DNA of 64,000 nucleotides from Proteles cristata cristata (GCA_017311185.1 JAESUZ010005462.1:620001-684000); one strand, 5' to 3'; positions 1 to 11,558 are shown, counted from the stretch's first letter. Numbers and translations are program-made. Notes: generated from the sequence alone by a model not told the origin.

Positions 1-362
1 CCCAGGTGTCCCCACATCTTATTTCTTTTAGACAACCCAGACCCTGGCAGGCTTTTGCACCAGAGTCATCCCCTCCAAGAATTCCTTGCTTTTTAGTTCA
101 CAAATGATTGCCTCTGACCCTTCTTGCTCTGGCATATTCATCTCACCTCATCCCTTAGAGCAGAATTTCTCAAAGTGGGATGCACTACTGTGCCAGCATT
201 ATCTGGCATTTTGTGGGAAGAAAGAGAGTAGATTACCAGGCAAATCTGGAGGTCTAAATTTCAGATATATAATATTGGAAGCCCTGTGACAGTACATAGG
301 CACTTACACTTTGATAAGCTGCCCGTATGCTCTTATTTGTTCTAAAGCTTGGGATCCATCAG
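1..362. other. Unassigned non-coding flank
   Basis: I see no gene, RNA or recognisable repeat here. The 67-codon plus-strand reading frame at 86-289 has no recognisable domain and is probably chance. Confidence 0.4.
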
Positions 363-701
363 TGCCATGATCTGAATGTTAGCGTCCCCCAAATTCATAT
401 GTTGAAATCCTAGTTCCCAAAGTGATAATATTTGGAAGAGGCTTTTGGGAAGTGATTGGATCATGAGGGTGGAACCCTTAGAAAAGAGACTCCCCAGAGA
501 TCCTTTGTCCTTTCTGTTATGGGAAGACACAGGGAGAAGACAGCTATCTATGAACAAGGAAACAGGCTCTCACCAGATACCGAATCTGCTGGCACCTTGA
601 TCTTGGACTTTCAGCCTTCAAAACTGAGAAATAAATTTTTGTTGTTTATAAGCCACCCAGTCTGTTGTATTCTGTTAATGCAGCCCCAGGGAACTAAGGC
701 A
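363..701 (+). mobile_element. MaLR-type (ERVL-MaLR) solo LTR
   Basis: The segment begins TGCCATGATCTGAATG and ends GGAACTAAGGCA, giving the TG...CA termini of an LTR. It has the typical internal blocks: ATTCATATGTTGAAATCC near the start, GATTGGATCATGAGGGTGGA in the middle, then CACCTTGATCTTGGACTTTC, a polyadenylation signal (AAATAAATTTTTGTTG) and TATAAGCCACCCAGTCTG at the 3' end. About 339 bp, nearly full length for such an LTR. There is no internal retroviral region beside it, so it is a solo LTR. It is diverged, as expected of an insertion older than carnivorans. The subfamily (MST or MLT1) is not resolved. Confidence 0.8.
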
Positions 702-814
702 AATGGTGTGCAGTCAGGGACTCTTGGTGTTCCTGGGTCTCCCTCACACCCCTCCTGCAGTGGTTCTGGATCACACTAATTTCTTTGTGTACTTGCTTGT
801 TTCCACTAGTCTCT

Positions 815-905
815 GAATTCTCAAGAAAAGAAATGCTGTTGGTCTTTGTTAACTCCATACTAAGCACAGTGCCTGATACATAGTGGTACTTAATCATGTT
901 TTTCA
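815..905 (+). repeat. Probable L2/MIR 3'-end fragment
   Basis: ACTAAGCACAGTGCCTGATA followed by CATAGTGGTACTTAAT resembles the conserved end shared by L2 and MIR copies. The fragment is short, so the family is uncertain. Confidence 0.45.
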
Positions 906-1162
906 CTTTCTTTCTTTCTTTTTCTTCTCCCCTCTGGAACAGTTTTTTATTAAATAGCAAAGCAAAATTGAAAACAATTTTAAATGTTTGTAAATCAGGT
1001 CACCAAAGGGAAGCAAGATGTTTGCAGTATAACTATTATATTCATACAACTAAAATCCTTCATCGAATCTTATACCAATACAAACATAAGATTATTCCAT
1101 GATTAAAAGTAGCTCAAATATAATAGCCAAAACTATTTAGTGGCTCTCTTGTTGTATTTAAC

Positions 1163-1183
1163 ATTTTTTAAAGTTTATTTATT

Positions 1184-1218
<35 letters not shown>

Positions 1219-1380
1219 TGAGGTGGGGCAAGGAGAGAGAGGGAGAGAGAGAATCCCAAGCAAGCTCCATCCTGCCAGTGCAGAGTCTGACACAGGGCTG
1301 CATCTCAGGAACTGTGAGATCATGACCTGAGCCGAGATCAAGAGTTGGACGCCTAACCAACTGAGCCACCCAGATGCCTT
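1163..1380 (-). mobile_element. Carnivoran tRNA-derived SINE (SINEC)
   Basis: Minus-strand copy. The plus strand shows the reversed A-rich tail (TTTTTTAAAGTTTATTTATT), a (GA)n tract, then the head ending CTGAGCCACCCAGATGCC. The (GA)n tract at 1188-1218 is the reversed CT-rich tail. Moderately diverged. Confidence 0.93.
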
Positions 1381-2140
1381 TGTCCTACTTATCATTTCAG
1401 CATGGTCTCTGAATTTCTTAGAACTAAATTTCTTACCAAATGGAATCTACAAACTAAATTTTTACAAGCTGCCAAAAAGTGACTAATCTCTGCAAACCAA
1501 GTACTTAGGTTAACAGCAAATTTTAGGAGAAGTAGTGATATAAAATGCTGAGAAAGTGTCAGCTAGTATGCATACAAAACTTGCTCATTTTATTCACAAT
1601 TCTGATACCAATACACTCTAGAGGGCTTTTGCAAAAGTTGATCTGCTGGATGCTACAAATAAACCTTGAGACTAAACTATTTGTCACTTGTAAATATGGT
1701 TGATGTAAGGTTAGTCATATTTCGTCTACTTTCTTATATATATTCCCCAAAAGATCTTGTCTGTTCCAGAGTTCACACAATTCTAGAGTAAAAACATTTG
1801 GAGTGGGTTACTACTGTATGCCAAGTACTTTTCCCATCCTATTTCCATTTTTTCTCAAAATTTCTTATTTCAAACGTATAACTAGAGCTCATCTTTGCAG
1901 ATACAAAGTGAGTTATTTTGTGCAAAAGGAAGTTTTTAACAACAAACCTTTCCAATGTGATAATTCATTTGCAAAGGAATCTTCATTATGGCTCTGTTTT
2001 CAGTTGATTAAAGCGAAACCAACAATCTTATTACTATGATAAGCCCTAACTGTGAATGTGTCTTATTTTGGTTAAGTTTCAACAGTTCAAGCTCAGGTTA
2101 CTCTCATAGATAATTAAATATTAAATTTACTTTGTGAAAC
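1381..2140. other. Unassigned A/T-rich intergenic DNA
   Basis: No gene or clear repeat is visible. The 78-codon reading frame at 1803-2039 shows no recognisable domain. Confidence 0.4.
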
Positions 2141-2142
2141 CA

Positions 2143-2539
2143 ATTTTTTTTCTTAGGTAAAAGGAAATGGGAAGGAAGAAGCCAATTGGAGATGAGACAC
2201 AACATGGTAGAGAGGTTACATAAAGCTGGGCATTCAGTACATGATTTTGGTCACTTTTCACAACACGGTGGTTATTTTCTTGTTTCTCTTACTTTGCCTA
2301 TAATAAAAGACAGTGATAAACCTATAAATCAAAGCAAATTTGATAAGACATTCACTTTCTAATTTTATACATACATGCATTTCTAATTATAAAGTCTCTA
2401 CAATACATTTGCATGTTTTTGCAGACTAACATATATCACACAAATTCATGAAAGTCTTCTGTTATGCTCTTAATTTTGCCTAGATCTGACATTATCTTCA
2501 CAAGCACAAGTACTATGACTTTTTAAATCTATCCACATG
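2143..2539 (-). other. Probable 3'-UTR part of the SCOC retrocopy
   Basis: Continuous with the pseudogene on the minus strand and free of other recognisable repeats. An A-run (T8 on the plus strand at about 2144-2151) is a candidate for the old poly(A) tail. Comparison with the parental SCOC 3'-UTR would confirm or refute this. Confidence 0.4.
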
Positions 2540-2884
2540 TTAAAGAAAACAGTGGTAATTCCATAAAACAGAAGGGTTGTCAATCCCTTGCTTTCTTTTG
2601 CTTTTTGTGTCAATCATTTGAAAAACACTAGAAGCTGACATGAGGTTTTCTATATATTGTCCAAGAACTTGGTTTTCTGATTTTAGCTTCCTATTTTCTT
2701 CCTTAACTGCATCTACTCTTGTGGAGAAATCTTCAAGTGTGTGCTGAAGTTCTAACACCTCATTACTAGATTGTGTTTTTTCCTCCAGTTTCACCTGATT
2801 TTTGGCATCAACTGCATCTGTGTTGGCATTCATTCTCTCCTATGACAAACTTGGGCGTGGATACAAAACCCTTGATGAATGGTC
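2540..2884 (-). pseudogene. SCOC: Processed pseudogene of SCOC (short coiled-coil protein)
   Basis: The minus-strand translation from 2833 matches the short coiled-coil protein SCOC, a Golgi-associated ARL1-binding protein involved in autophagy, over its whole 82-residue short form. Recognisable blocks include [39 protein letters not shown] and TDTKSKRK. The first Met of the usual Met-Met pair is lost. The normal stop codon (2588-2590 on the minus strand) reads CAA, so the frame runs 15 codons further to a stop at 2540-2542. Upstream, DHSSRVLYPRP of the longer isoform is present up to 2884, but a TAG at 2840-2842 interrupts it. The two isoform segments are joined without an intron, which marks a retrocopy. 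A T-run near 2144 (an A-run on the minus strand) could be the remnant of its tail; I did not resolve target duplications. A functional short product is conceivable but unlikely. Confidence 0.9.
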
Positions 2885-2899
2885 TGCTATTGGTGGTGG

Positions 2900-3320
2900 T
2901 GGAAGTGGGAGGGATCTAATCACTGTTTTTCAGCAGTCAGGGTGTCCTTAATAAAGGGTACAACAGAGAGAAGAGAAACATCCTCAGTGTCCCCTTTGAG
3001 TATCAGGGAACATAGTGCTCTCAAATTCTAAGACAACCACTTGCCAGGGCTAAGATTAAGATAACTGGCTCTGCAAGATGCAGAGTAGACCCAGGAAGAA
3101 GTGGTGGCAAAACATCTTGCTGCTAACATAAGTTCAACTTCAGTCTATGGACTTCTGCCAGCTAGTCAGGATTATTGAGGAGAGTGGTGATGTCTGTGAT
3201 GGTGGCAGTGAGTGGAGAGGGGGATAACAAGAATTCACTCAGTCTAGACTCACTGGCCTCTAAGACTTGCCTGTAGGTGTGTGCAGTTTATTAGATTCCT
3301 TGTGATGCAGTGGCAATAAT
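2900..3320. other. Unassigned non-coding DNA
   Basis: Nothing recognisable beyond a possible continuation of the retrocopy's 5' UTR close to 2900. Confidence 0.35.
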
Positions 3321-3329
3321 GAACCACCT

Positions 3330-3730
3330 AACACCCATTTCTTCTTTCTTCCTCAGTATCTCAATTTTTGGAAGGCAACAAGGTACCCAGCTGAAAAATT
3401 GCATTTCCCAATCTCCCTTGTGGATAGGAGTGGTTAATGAGATTTAAGCTGAAGTCACTGTGTCTGCCCTTTGCTCTCCCTTCTTGCAGCCAGAAACACG
3501 GATGGCAGCTGTAGCAGCCATTCTGTAGCCATGGATGGATGCCATGGGCAGGGAACAGAAAGCTAGAAGCAGTCAGGCTCACTGGTGATGTCACAGAACC
3601 AGCATTTAGCCATGGATTGTCAACCTTTGGACTACTTTTATGTGGGAGACAAAACAAACAGGCTCACAAAACCTTATATTGTTTAAGCCACTGATCTATA
3701 GGTTTGCAGTATAATCCTGACGTTCACATT
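3330..3730 (+). repeat. Ancient LTR-like interspersed repeat (family not assigned)
   Basis: Blocks such as CAGCTGAAAAATTGCATTTC, GGTTAATGAGATTTAAGCTG and TTGTTTAAGCCACTGA recur in old mammalian repeats of one family. Related copies appear at 5240-5560, 24900-25130 (plus) and 38600-39060 (minus). From memory the full unit has TG...CA ends and an AATAAA signal, which suggests an LTR, but I cannot name the family. Confidence 0.5.
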
Positions 3731-4475
3731 GCTGGCATTACTTGGCTTGTGAGCTGATTGCCCAGTATGGATTTCTTGTTTGCTGTTCTCATGGCCTCTT
3801 AGAGAGGCAAGACTCACCCTTCACTCTTACTATCTCTGCTCCCAGTTCTACAGGGTCATTGAGGCTCTCTGTCTGAGATTACTCGATCTTTTAAGTTACT
3901 TGAACACAAGCAGCTGGGCTCACTAGCCATCGACAACATCAACAAGATGGGTCTTCAAACTCTTTGCTCAGCCCACTGTGCCTGGGGACTCTGGAGGATG
4001 CTTTCATGGCCTCTTTAATTTATACCCAGAGGACGCAGCTGGGAAACTCTTACTCCTGAGATTTTCTTCCTCAAAGACAGTTGCTCTTGAGTGTTAATTG
4101 TATATGTTTAAATCTTCCAGTTTGCAGTTGACACAAGATTTCTGGGTAGGGAAGCTTATAAGGGAAAACCCCATGATGCTCTCAGAGAAAGAGGCACGTA
4201 CAAAACAGTGAATTATTTAGGGGGAAGCATTTCAAAATATAGTACTTCAAATCTTCCAATATGAAGGAGACTTTGCAGTTAACAGATCCAGAGATCATCG
4301 TGAGGAAGATCTAGGCTAAGCTCTAACCATCATTCTAGTACCAATGAAACAATGGTACCTCTGTAGGTCTGTCCAGAATATTGTGTGCAAACCAAATCTA
4401 GCTGAAGGGAGACGAAATAATCCACATGCAGTGTCCAAAAGGGAGAAACGGAGGTCTGCAAAAGTGCTAACATGA
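3731..4475. other. Unassigned intergenic DNA
   Basis: No gene, RNA or identifiable repeat seen. Confidence 0.35.
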
Positions 4476-4479
4476 CGTT

Positions 4480-4620
4480 TTAGAGTCAAAGAGTAGTGGG
4501 CTCAAATCCCTTTTTTCCTCATTAGAAACAAAAGAGCAAATGGATATCTTTGTAGGGTTGTTGAGCATGAAATAAGAAGCTGTGAGTAAAAGGAACTGGC
4601 CATTAAAACACAGAATAGAG
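4480..4620 (+). repeat. Probable MIR fragment
   Basis: TTAGAGTCAAAGAGTAGTGG followed by GCTCAAATCCC resembles the MIR 5' portion; GGTTGTTGAGCATGAAATAA resembles the later part. Divergent. Confidence 0.45.
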
Positions 4621-4689
4621 GCATGGGGGAGATAAGCACAGAGATGATCAATATGGGCTTTTCCATCCTTGAGGTGATGATCTGAATCT

Positions 4690-4860
4690 AGCCTCCTTTA
4701 CTTATTTCTCTGTGACCTTGGACAAAGCAGCTCATCTTTTTAAATCTCAATTTTCTGATCTGAAAAATAGAGATAATAAACTACCTTACTGATTGGGTTG
4801 TTGTGAGAATTATGTGACATCAAGCATGCCATACAAGCACTTAGCAAAATGCCAAAAACC
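4690..4860 (+). repeat. MIR (ancient tRNA-derived SINE)
   Basis: The MIR core is clear: CTGTGACCTTGGACAAAGCA, TCAATTTTCTGATCTGAAAA, GATAATAAACTACCTTACTG, GGTTGTTGTGAGAATTATGT and GCACTTAGCAAAATGCC, in consensus order. Confidence 0.85.
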
Positions 4861-4889
4861 AGAACTGCCATAATACTGTCATGGGTCAG

Positions 4890-5040
4890 CTTCTTTCTCC
4901 TCCCCCTCCCTCTTCCTCTTCCCTCTCCCCCTCCCCCTTCCTTCCCTTCCTCTTCCTCTTTCTTCTTGTTCTACTTCCTCTTCTTCTCCACCACTTCTCC
5001 TCCTCCTTTCTCTCCCTTCTTCTCTTTCTTCTCCTCTTTC
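4890..5040 (+). repeat. 151-bp polypyrimidine tract (CT-rich low complexity)
   Basis: Only four purines (4968 G, 4973 A, 4990 A, 4993 A) occur in 151 bases. The tract is imperfect CTT/CCT repeats rather than one unit. It explains the Ser/Pro/Leu-rich reading frames over it at 4849-5274, which are not genes. Confidence 0.95.
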
Positions 5041-5239
5041 ACAGTTATAGAAAAGAGCAAATTCTTTTCTCTTTTATACCAAAAATACATTAACACTCTA
5101 CTTGGACTGGGAAAATTTGTTTCCTACAAATGCAGTCAATGTTTTCCAAACTATAGTCATTGGAATGCTAGTTATGACAGAATTATTTACTGCTTACAAA
5201 TATCCATGTGCGTATCACATTTCCCAGTCCCTTACAGGG

Positions 5240-5560
5240 GCTATATGATCCCTGTCATGAGTGGGACTATATGACCAGTTATGGCCCATAAGTAGTCAGC
5301 AGAAGTGATGTGTACCATTTGAGCTCAGAGCATAGGAGAGTGAGCACTTCTTCATGTGCTTTCTTTCCCAGCCATGGCAAATCCTGGAGTTGCACATTTG
5401 ATATGGTCACAAAGTGTTGGAACTACCTTTAGCTTGAATTGCTGAGTGGCTTGAGTTCCTGAGTGGCTATTTGGATCCTCACTGGCTGTGTTTAGCTACT
5501 GAACTTTGAGACTGATTGTTACAACAGCATAACCTAACATATCCTGACTAATAGAAATAA
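5240..5560 (+). repeat. Ancient LTR-like repeat, same family as 3330-3730
   Basis: Contains CAGCAGAAGTGATGTGTACC, AGCATAGGAGAGTGAGCA and TTACAACAGCATAACCTAAC with ATCCTGACTAATAGA at the end. These blocks are typical of the same old family. Assignment rests on recognition only. Confidence 0.45.
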
Positions 5561-6855
5561 TTATATCAGCTGCTGATATGAATTACACAGAAAAAGTACT
5601 TCAAGGTCAAATAAGCTTAGGAAGTTGTAGGTTACAGAACACGTTTATTCTGGACTTTGTAGGCCCTTTGAATGTTAATGTCCCTTGTGAAGTTCCAAGG
5701 TTTTCCACAATAATTTGACAAAAGATTATTTTTTTAAATGAAGCATGTTATACAGGTTTAGTGTTCCATAAAATACACTTCAGAAAAGTGTGCTTGGTTA
5801 ATTGACTGTGTCCTACTGAGACCCCATCCTTTTTTCTCTATCTCTGTATGAATCCAAGCAACGTATTCCTGCAATTCCCTAAGTTTTTTATTCCAGCATT
5901 TATATATTCTGTGGCTTCCCATCACTCTTCATTCATTTTCTTCCCTCTAAATCCCAAATTGCTGAGCCCTGCTGGAAAAATAAGAGGTGGTAACTGATTG
6001 AACCTCCAATGCTATTGCTGTGCCCTGTTGAGCTTCCAGAATCTGTAATCTTTTACTTCATTTTCAGTCAATTCCCTGTAAATCCCCCACCACAGCTTTT
6101 CTTGTGTTCACTTTGCTAACACCTCAAACTTAGCCTTGTGCCCCCTTCTCTCAGCAGAAGACCTTATTGCCTACTTTATGGAAAAGATCAGAGTCATCCA
6201 ATGTAAACTCTCAATGCATCTTCTCCTCTTCCTATTTTATGTAGATCATTACCATTCTGTTTTATTTGAAAGAAAAATTTGCTTTCTATTTTAGACATTT
6301 CCCAAACCCCAGCCAAGCTATTTTTTCTATTCCCTGTGTCTGTTAAGCAGCATTTAAGCTTTCAGCAAATGAACACAGTAATCACCAAGGAGTAACCAAG
6401 AGCTTCTTAAAACCCCCATCCTTTCGTCAAATTTAGTGTGTTTTTTTTTTAACCCGTGTGCTTTCCCCTTGGCTATCTCACATCCTCCTGTGACCTTGAT
6501 GTTACTTTATGCAGATAAGTTGTGAATGTGGGTTTTCTTCTTTCTTGTTCTTGAAGATGTAGATTTTGTCTGCCAGCTGGGCACCTCCATATGAATGCCC
6601 CAGGTATCTCACCATTCAAATAAAACACATTATCCTTCCTCTCTCAGGTATTCCTCTGCCTCTGCTTCTCCTGGAGTTGGCCTCCCAGGAAACTAGTGCA
6701 AAGTCTCACAAATATCTCTGCCTCTTCCTTTCTCTTAACTCCCTCTGCTGTGTTGATAAAAGACCTCCTCTTTCCTTTTCTGTATCTGTTTCTTTAGTCC
6801 CCATTCTTTTGATATGGACCAAAGAAATAGTCCCCACCCATAACCCACCTCCTAA
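5561..6855. other. Unassigned intergenic DNA
   Basis: No gene or clear repeat. The 103-codon frame at 6566-6877 and its opposite-strand shadow have no recognisable domain. Confidence 0.35.
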
Positions 6856-6861
6856 TTGGTG

Positions 6862-7150
6862 CCAGAGAAGGATTTGATGGAATTCAACACCATTCATGAT
6901 TCAAAAATAATAAACAAACAAGCAAACAAACAAACATCATATAACATAGAAATGGAAAGAAACTACAGTGATAAAGAATGTCTCAAACTGGCAGCCAGTA
7001 CTATACTTATCAGTAAACATTGGGACATTCTCATTAAGTCCATAAACAAGACAGAGATGCTTGCTATTATAATTAACCACATTTATAAGAAAAAAAGAGA
7101 CATAACCAGAATAAAGAATGAAGCAAAATTATCTTACAATATTAAATGAT
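6862..7150 (+). mobile_element. Decayed L1 ORF2 (reverse transcriptase) fragment
   Basis: GAAGGATTTGATGGAATTCA corresponds to the L1 RT block ending AFD-(K)IQH. The following 97-codon frame drifts through a degenerate equivalent of the next RT segment. A short (AAAC)n stretch at 6910-6935 interrupts it. Old and truncated at both ends. Confidence 0.6.
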
Positions 7151-8275
7151 TTTTTAACCCAATGGATGAAAGAATGAATCACATGGGAAAATATTTATAT
7201 ATATAAATATGTATTGTTAACTGAGAAAGTGGTGGCTAAAAAGAATATAAAGAACATGATATTAATTTTGCAGGGAAAATAAATGCATATTGATTGAGTG
7301 AATGGGGAAAAATTTCATGGCTGATGAAATTTAGTTTGCAAAAAGCTTGTCCACTATAATCTTAATTTTATTACATGTTTTCACAAAATAGATCTGCAGA
7401 TATATAAATGAAATTTTATTTTGTTTTTGTGTTTGTTTCATGTGTTCTATAAAGGAATAGATTTTTTTGAAATCAGCAAAATGTTATATATATACATATA
7501 TGTATATATATAGAACCAAGCCTCTAATTTTTAGGTTCCTGTGTAGATACCAGGTATCCTTGCCATTTTTCTTGTGACTATCTAAGGATTAGCTACTCAT
7601 CACCCCTTTGCACAAGTTCTAATCCTCCCTTTTAAATATAAAATGACTTAGTTTATCCTAAATACAAGGAACCTTCCCTTCTGTCCAAGAACTCCCAGGC
7701 ATAAAACACCCATAGAGAGACTTTTTTTCTATATAGAAGTGATTTATTAATTGGTGTCTCTGTTCTCAGAAATTCAGTGAGTAAATCACATATCTAGACC
7801 AGGAAGTTACCATTTCAGTAGATAAAGAAAGGAGGACATATTTGTCATGTTTGAAGGAAGAAAATTCACATAGAACCTGAGTCACAAAGAATATTGTTCA
7901 GCCCTGCTTCTGTTAGGAGTCAGGAAGAACCTTTTGAAGCTTATGACCAGAAACTGCCATACAAAAGCCCAGCTTGATTAAAAACTAATAAATCCATCTG
8001 ATTCAGGAAATTTAGCTGTTTCCCAATAACTTAATCCTCTTCCGCTTGTTACCTTATTTTTTGGATTCTCTTGTCCTTAATTTGACTTTCTCCTAGGTTT
8101 TTAAACTTCTGATCTCCTTATTGTCACTTCTGTTACCATCTCCCAATGCTCGCTCTCAGACCATCACCTGTCAAGGTCTCTGGGGTTCATCTCTGCCCAG
8201 TTTGTAAGGTTGGGCATGACATTGCTTGCCAGCTGCACATTCAGGTAATAAATCACGTCAGGCAATAAGCAGTTG
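7151..8275. other. A/T-rich intergenic DNA with a TATA-rich palindromic stretch
   Basis: No gene recognised. At 7484-7511 the sequence runs TATATATATACATATATGTA and on into TATATATA, a short self-complementary AT tract. Confidence 0.4.
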
Positions 8276-8555
8276 TAGGTGCTAACACTGCAAAAACCAT
8301 TAAGTGTGCTTTTGATTATATTCTTGCTTGGAGTTTACCGAGTTTCTTGGAACTGTGAGTTTATAATTATCATCAAATTTAGAAAATGTTCAGCCTTTTT
8401 ATTTTCAAATATTTTTTCTCCTTTTCTTCTTTTGGGATCCAATTATACATGAGGTAACTTGTTATTGTCCCACAGGTATCTGAGCTGTTAATTTTATTTA
8501 GTCTTTTTTTCCCTGTCTATAATTTATTTTTTTATAGTTTTTATTTCTTCTTCTT

Positions 8556-8759
8556 CTTTTCAATGCTTTATTTTTGAAAGAGAAAGAGACAGCGTGAGCA
8601 GGGGAGGGTCAAAGAGAGAGGGAGAGACAGAATCTGAAGCAGGCTCCAGGCTCTCAGCTGTCAGAACAGAGACCGACACGAGGCTCAAACCCACGAACCG
8701 TGAGATCATGATCTGAGCCGAAGTCGGACGCTCAACCGAATGAACAACCAGGCACCCCT
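8556..8759 (-). mobile_element. Carnivoran SINE inside old L1
   Basis: Reversed tail and GA tract (GAAAGAGAAAGAGACAGCGT), then the head ending AACCAGGCACCCC. Flanks TATTTCTTCTTCTTC (left) and TATTTCTTTTTCTTC (right) look like a target-site duplication. Confidence 0.92.
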
Positions 8760-9151
8760 ATTTCTTTTTCTTCAAGTTCACTGATCTCTTCTTCTGCAGT
8801 GTCTAATCTGGTGTCAGGCCCATCTAGTGATTTTTTTCCCCCATCTGTTTCTACATGTTGTACTTTTCAGCCTTAGACTTGGTTTTGATTCTTTTTATAT
8901 ATCTTCTACTTTTATATACCTTATGTTCATGTTCATTTTAAAGCCTGAGCATATTTATAATAGCTATTTGAAAGGCTTTGCCCATTCCACAACTGATATC
9001 ATTTCTGTTTCTGATTCCACTGACTGATTTTGCTTTCTGGTTTGTAGGTCCATGGGTCTCATTTACTATTTCTTCACATGTATAGTAATTTTTACTGGAT
9101 GCTGCCCATTGTGTAATGGGGTGTTTATTGTGTGGGTTTTGTCGTCTTCTT

Positions 9152-9887
9152 TTTTAAAATTAATAAATTATTAAATTTACATCCAAGTTAGATAGCATAT
9201 AGTGCAACAATGATTTCAGGAGTAGTTTCCTTAATACCCCTTATCCATTTTGTCCATACCCCCATCCACAACCCTTCAAGCAACACTCTGTTCTCTATAT
9301 TTAATCATCTCTTATGTTTTGTCCCCCTCTCTGTTTTTGTTAATTGTTTTTATATTTATTTATTTATTTTTGAGACAGTATGGCAGAGCGTGAGAGGGGG
9401 AGGGCAGAGAGAAAAGGAGACACAGAATCTGAAACAGCGTCCAGGCTCTGAGCAAGCATTCAGCACAGAGCCTGACGTGGGGCTCGAACCCATGAACCGT
9501 GAGATCCTGACCTGAGCCAAAGTCGGATGCTCAATTGGCTGAGCCACTCAGGCATCCCATTCCCTCCCTGTTTTTATGTTACTTTTGCTTCCCTTCCCTT
9601 ATGTTCATCTGTTTTGTGTTTTAAATTCCTCATATGAGTGAAGTCATATGATATTTGTCTTACTCTGACTAATTTCACTTAGCATGATATTCTCTAGCTC
9701 TATCCTCGTAGTTGCAAATGGCAAGATTTCATTCTTTTTGATTGATGAGTAATACTCCATTATATATATATATATATACCACATCTTCTTTATCCATTCA
9801 TCCATCTATAGACATTTGAGCTCTTTCCATAATTTGGCTATTGTCGATAGTGCTGCTATAAACATTGGAGTGTATGTGCCCCTTCAT
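9152..9887 (-). mobile_element. 5'-truncated carnivore L1 3' end
   Basis: Minus-strand 3' end of a carnivoran-type L1. It contains the complement of the ORF2 end and 3' UTR (AGTTAGATAGCATATAGTGC; CATATGAGTGAAGTCATATG; TTTATCCATTCATCCATCTA). GTCTTCTT flanks it at 9144-9151 and 9888-9895, a short target duplication inside the old L1. A (TA)n tract lies at 9760-9778, and a SINE is nested inside. Confidence 0.85.
9340..9558 (-). mobile_element. Carnivoran SINE inside young L1 fragment
   Basis: Reversed tail ATATTTATTTATTTATTTTT, GA-rich tract, B-box complement GGCTCGAACCCATGAACCG and head end CTGAGCCACTCAGGCATCCC. This is the third layer of nesting (SINE in L1 in L1). Confidence 0.93.
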
Positions 9888-10515
9888 GTCTTCTTATAAT
9901 AGTGTTGAGCTTTGTTCTGTCAGACAGTTAAGCTGTTTGCAAATTAGCTTGATCCTTTTAAGGGCTGTTTTTCAGTTTTGTGATGGTAGATTTAGAGTAG
10001 ATTTTACTCTAAGGCCAAAAAAGACCCCTCACTACACATGCTAAAGTCTCTACTGAATACCTTGGGTATTTGAGAGCCCTCCACTCTGGATTATTGAAAC
10101 TTCAGTGTTTCCCATCCTTCTGTAAACTTCAGGAATTGCTGAGCTTAGCTCCCTGGCAATTATGTGCCTGACCTTGTAAGGTTTCCCTCTCTGTCGACTC
10201 ACGGGGATCCGTATTCGGGTTTCTCTTTTCTGGTAATGCCAATTACAGCTACTCCAAAATCCCTGAACTCTGACCTCTCTCTCCTCAATTCAGAGAGCTT
10301 CCATGCTTTGTTTTGGTTGCTTCTTTTCATCTCTTGGTCTGGAGATTATAACTAAGCAGAAACGTCTTGTGATTATAAGACTTATGTCTATGTTTCTCTT
10401 CTTTCAGGGATAATAGCTCTGTGCTACATTTTGTGCAATGTAAAAACATTTTTTTTGCTATAGTGGGATGGAAGTCTAATATCAGTTGCTCCAACATGGC
10501 TGGAAGCAAAGCTCC

Positions 10516-11156
10516 CCTGTACTTGTACTTTTAATTTAAGTAATTATTGTGAGAAATAGATCTCATTCTATTTTTTACCATTCTTTCTTTTTTAAATTTA
10601 GAACTACATGTGTCAGATTAATTCAGGTTGATATGTTTATATCTAATTTATTTCTTCTAACTGTTGCATGCTTGGAACTTTATTTTTTTAATTAATCTGG
10701 CAGTACTATGAGGACTGAATTAGAGAAGGGGCTTGTCTTATTTATTCACATTTTTATAGTTTTTCTAAAGCTATTCTCATTAACAAATATAACTTTGTTC
10801 ATCCTCTCTGTTGAAATGTGTTTGTCACCTTCTTAATATATGAAAAATTCTGAAGTATTTTTCAGTATATGGAAGTATATAGATAATATAGAAAAATGTA
10901 GCAAATATATATGTGCCTATCATCTAGATTTAAATATATTTCTATGTCTGCATTGTATGCAAGCTTTTTGTAATAATAGGATAGGAGATAAGATGTTTCA
11001 AAAACAGCAAAAGTATCAATCTCATATGCTTTCCCCCTACTCCATACCTTAGAAAAACACTGGAAGTTGCTGTGTATTTTTCAATCCATGATTTTGTATT
11101 TTTATTATATATGTGTGACTTCATAAGTATATAGTGTTTTTTCTTTTAAGTGTTTT
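10516..11156. other. A/T-rich intergenic DNA
   Basis: No gene or recognisable repeat. Confidence 0.35.
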
Positions 11157-11558
11157 AAAACTTTACTGGGAGGAGGAAAGATGGTGGAGAAGTAGGGAGC
11201 TCCATACATTTCACTTGCCCCCATCTCTCAAAAGGAGAAGACCTGAATCCAAAGGAACCCTTACAAAATCCAGGAGTTTTGGAGGAAAAGGAGACAAGTC
11301 CACTGAGAAAATCTTATAGTGGCTACCTCAAGAAACAAACCAAAGTACACAAGGTGAAGAATCCCAAATACCATGACAAGTAGGGAAATAAAATAACCAA
11401 AGTCTCAACAAGAGAGACCAAGAGACACCATTCAAAGAACACTTCCTGAATGAACAGGGCCTGGACAGTCAAAGAGCCTTCTTTAATACAGCAGTACTGG
11501 CAGGTACAGAGTGCATAACAAGCTTTTAAAACTAACAAGAGACAGAAAGCTAGCCAAA

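Larger units (their letters stand above)
8280..10515 (-). mobile_element. Old L1 5' region on the minus strand, interrupted by later insertions
   Basis: Read on the minus strand, the element starts near 10515 with a typical old L1 5' end: CTTCCAGCCATGTTGGAGCA on the minus strand, the complement of TGCTCCAACATGGCTGGAAG. The 5'-UTR/ORF1-proximal module follows. On the plus strand that module shows CAGACAGTTAAGCTGTTTGC, TATTGTCCCACAGGTATCTG and CTTCAAGTTCACTGATCTCT. The same module occurs at 50830-52425. It is split by a younger L1 (9152-9887) and by SINEs. No ORF survives. Confidence 0.65.

Noticed and set aside
4849..5274. 141-codon Ser/Pro/Leu-rich frame
   Set aside because: It is the translation of a polypyrimidine tract; stop codons are rare there because purines are absent.
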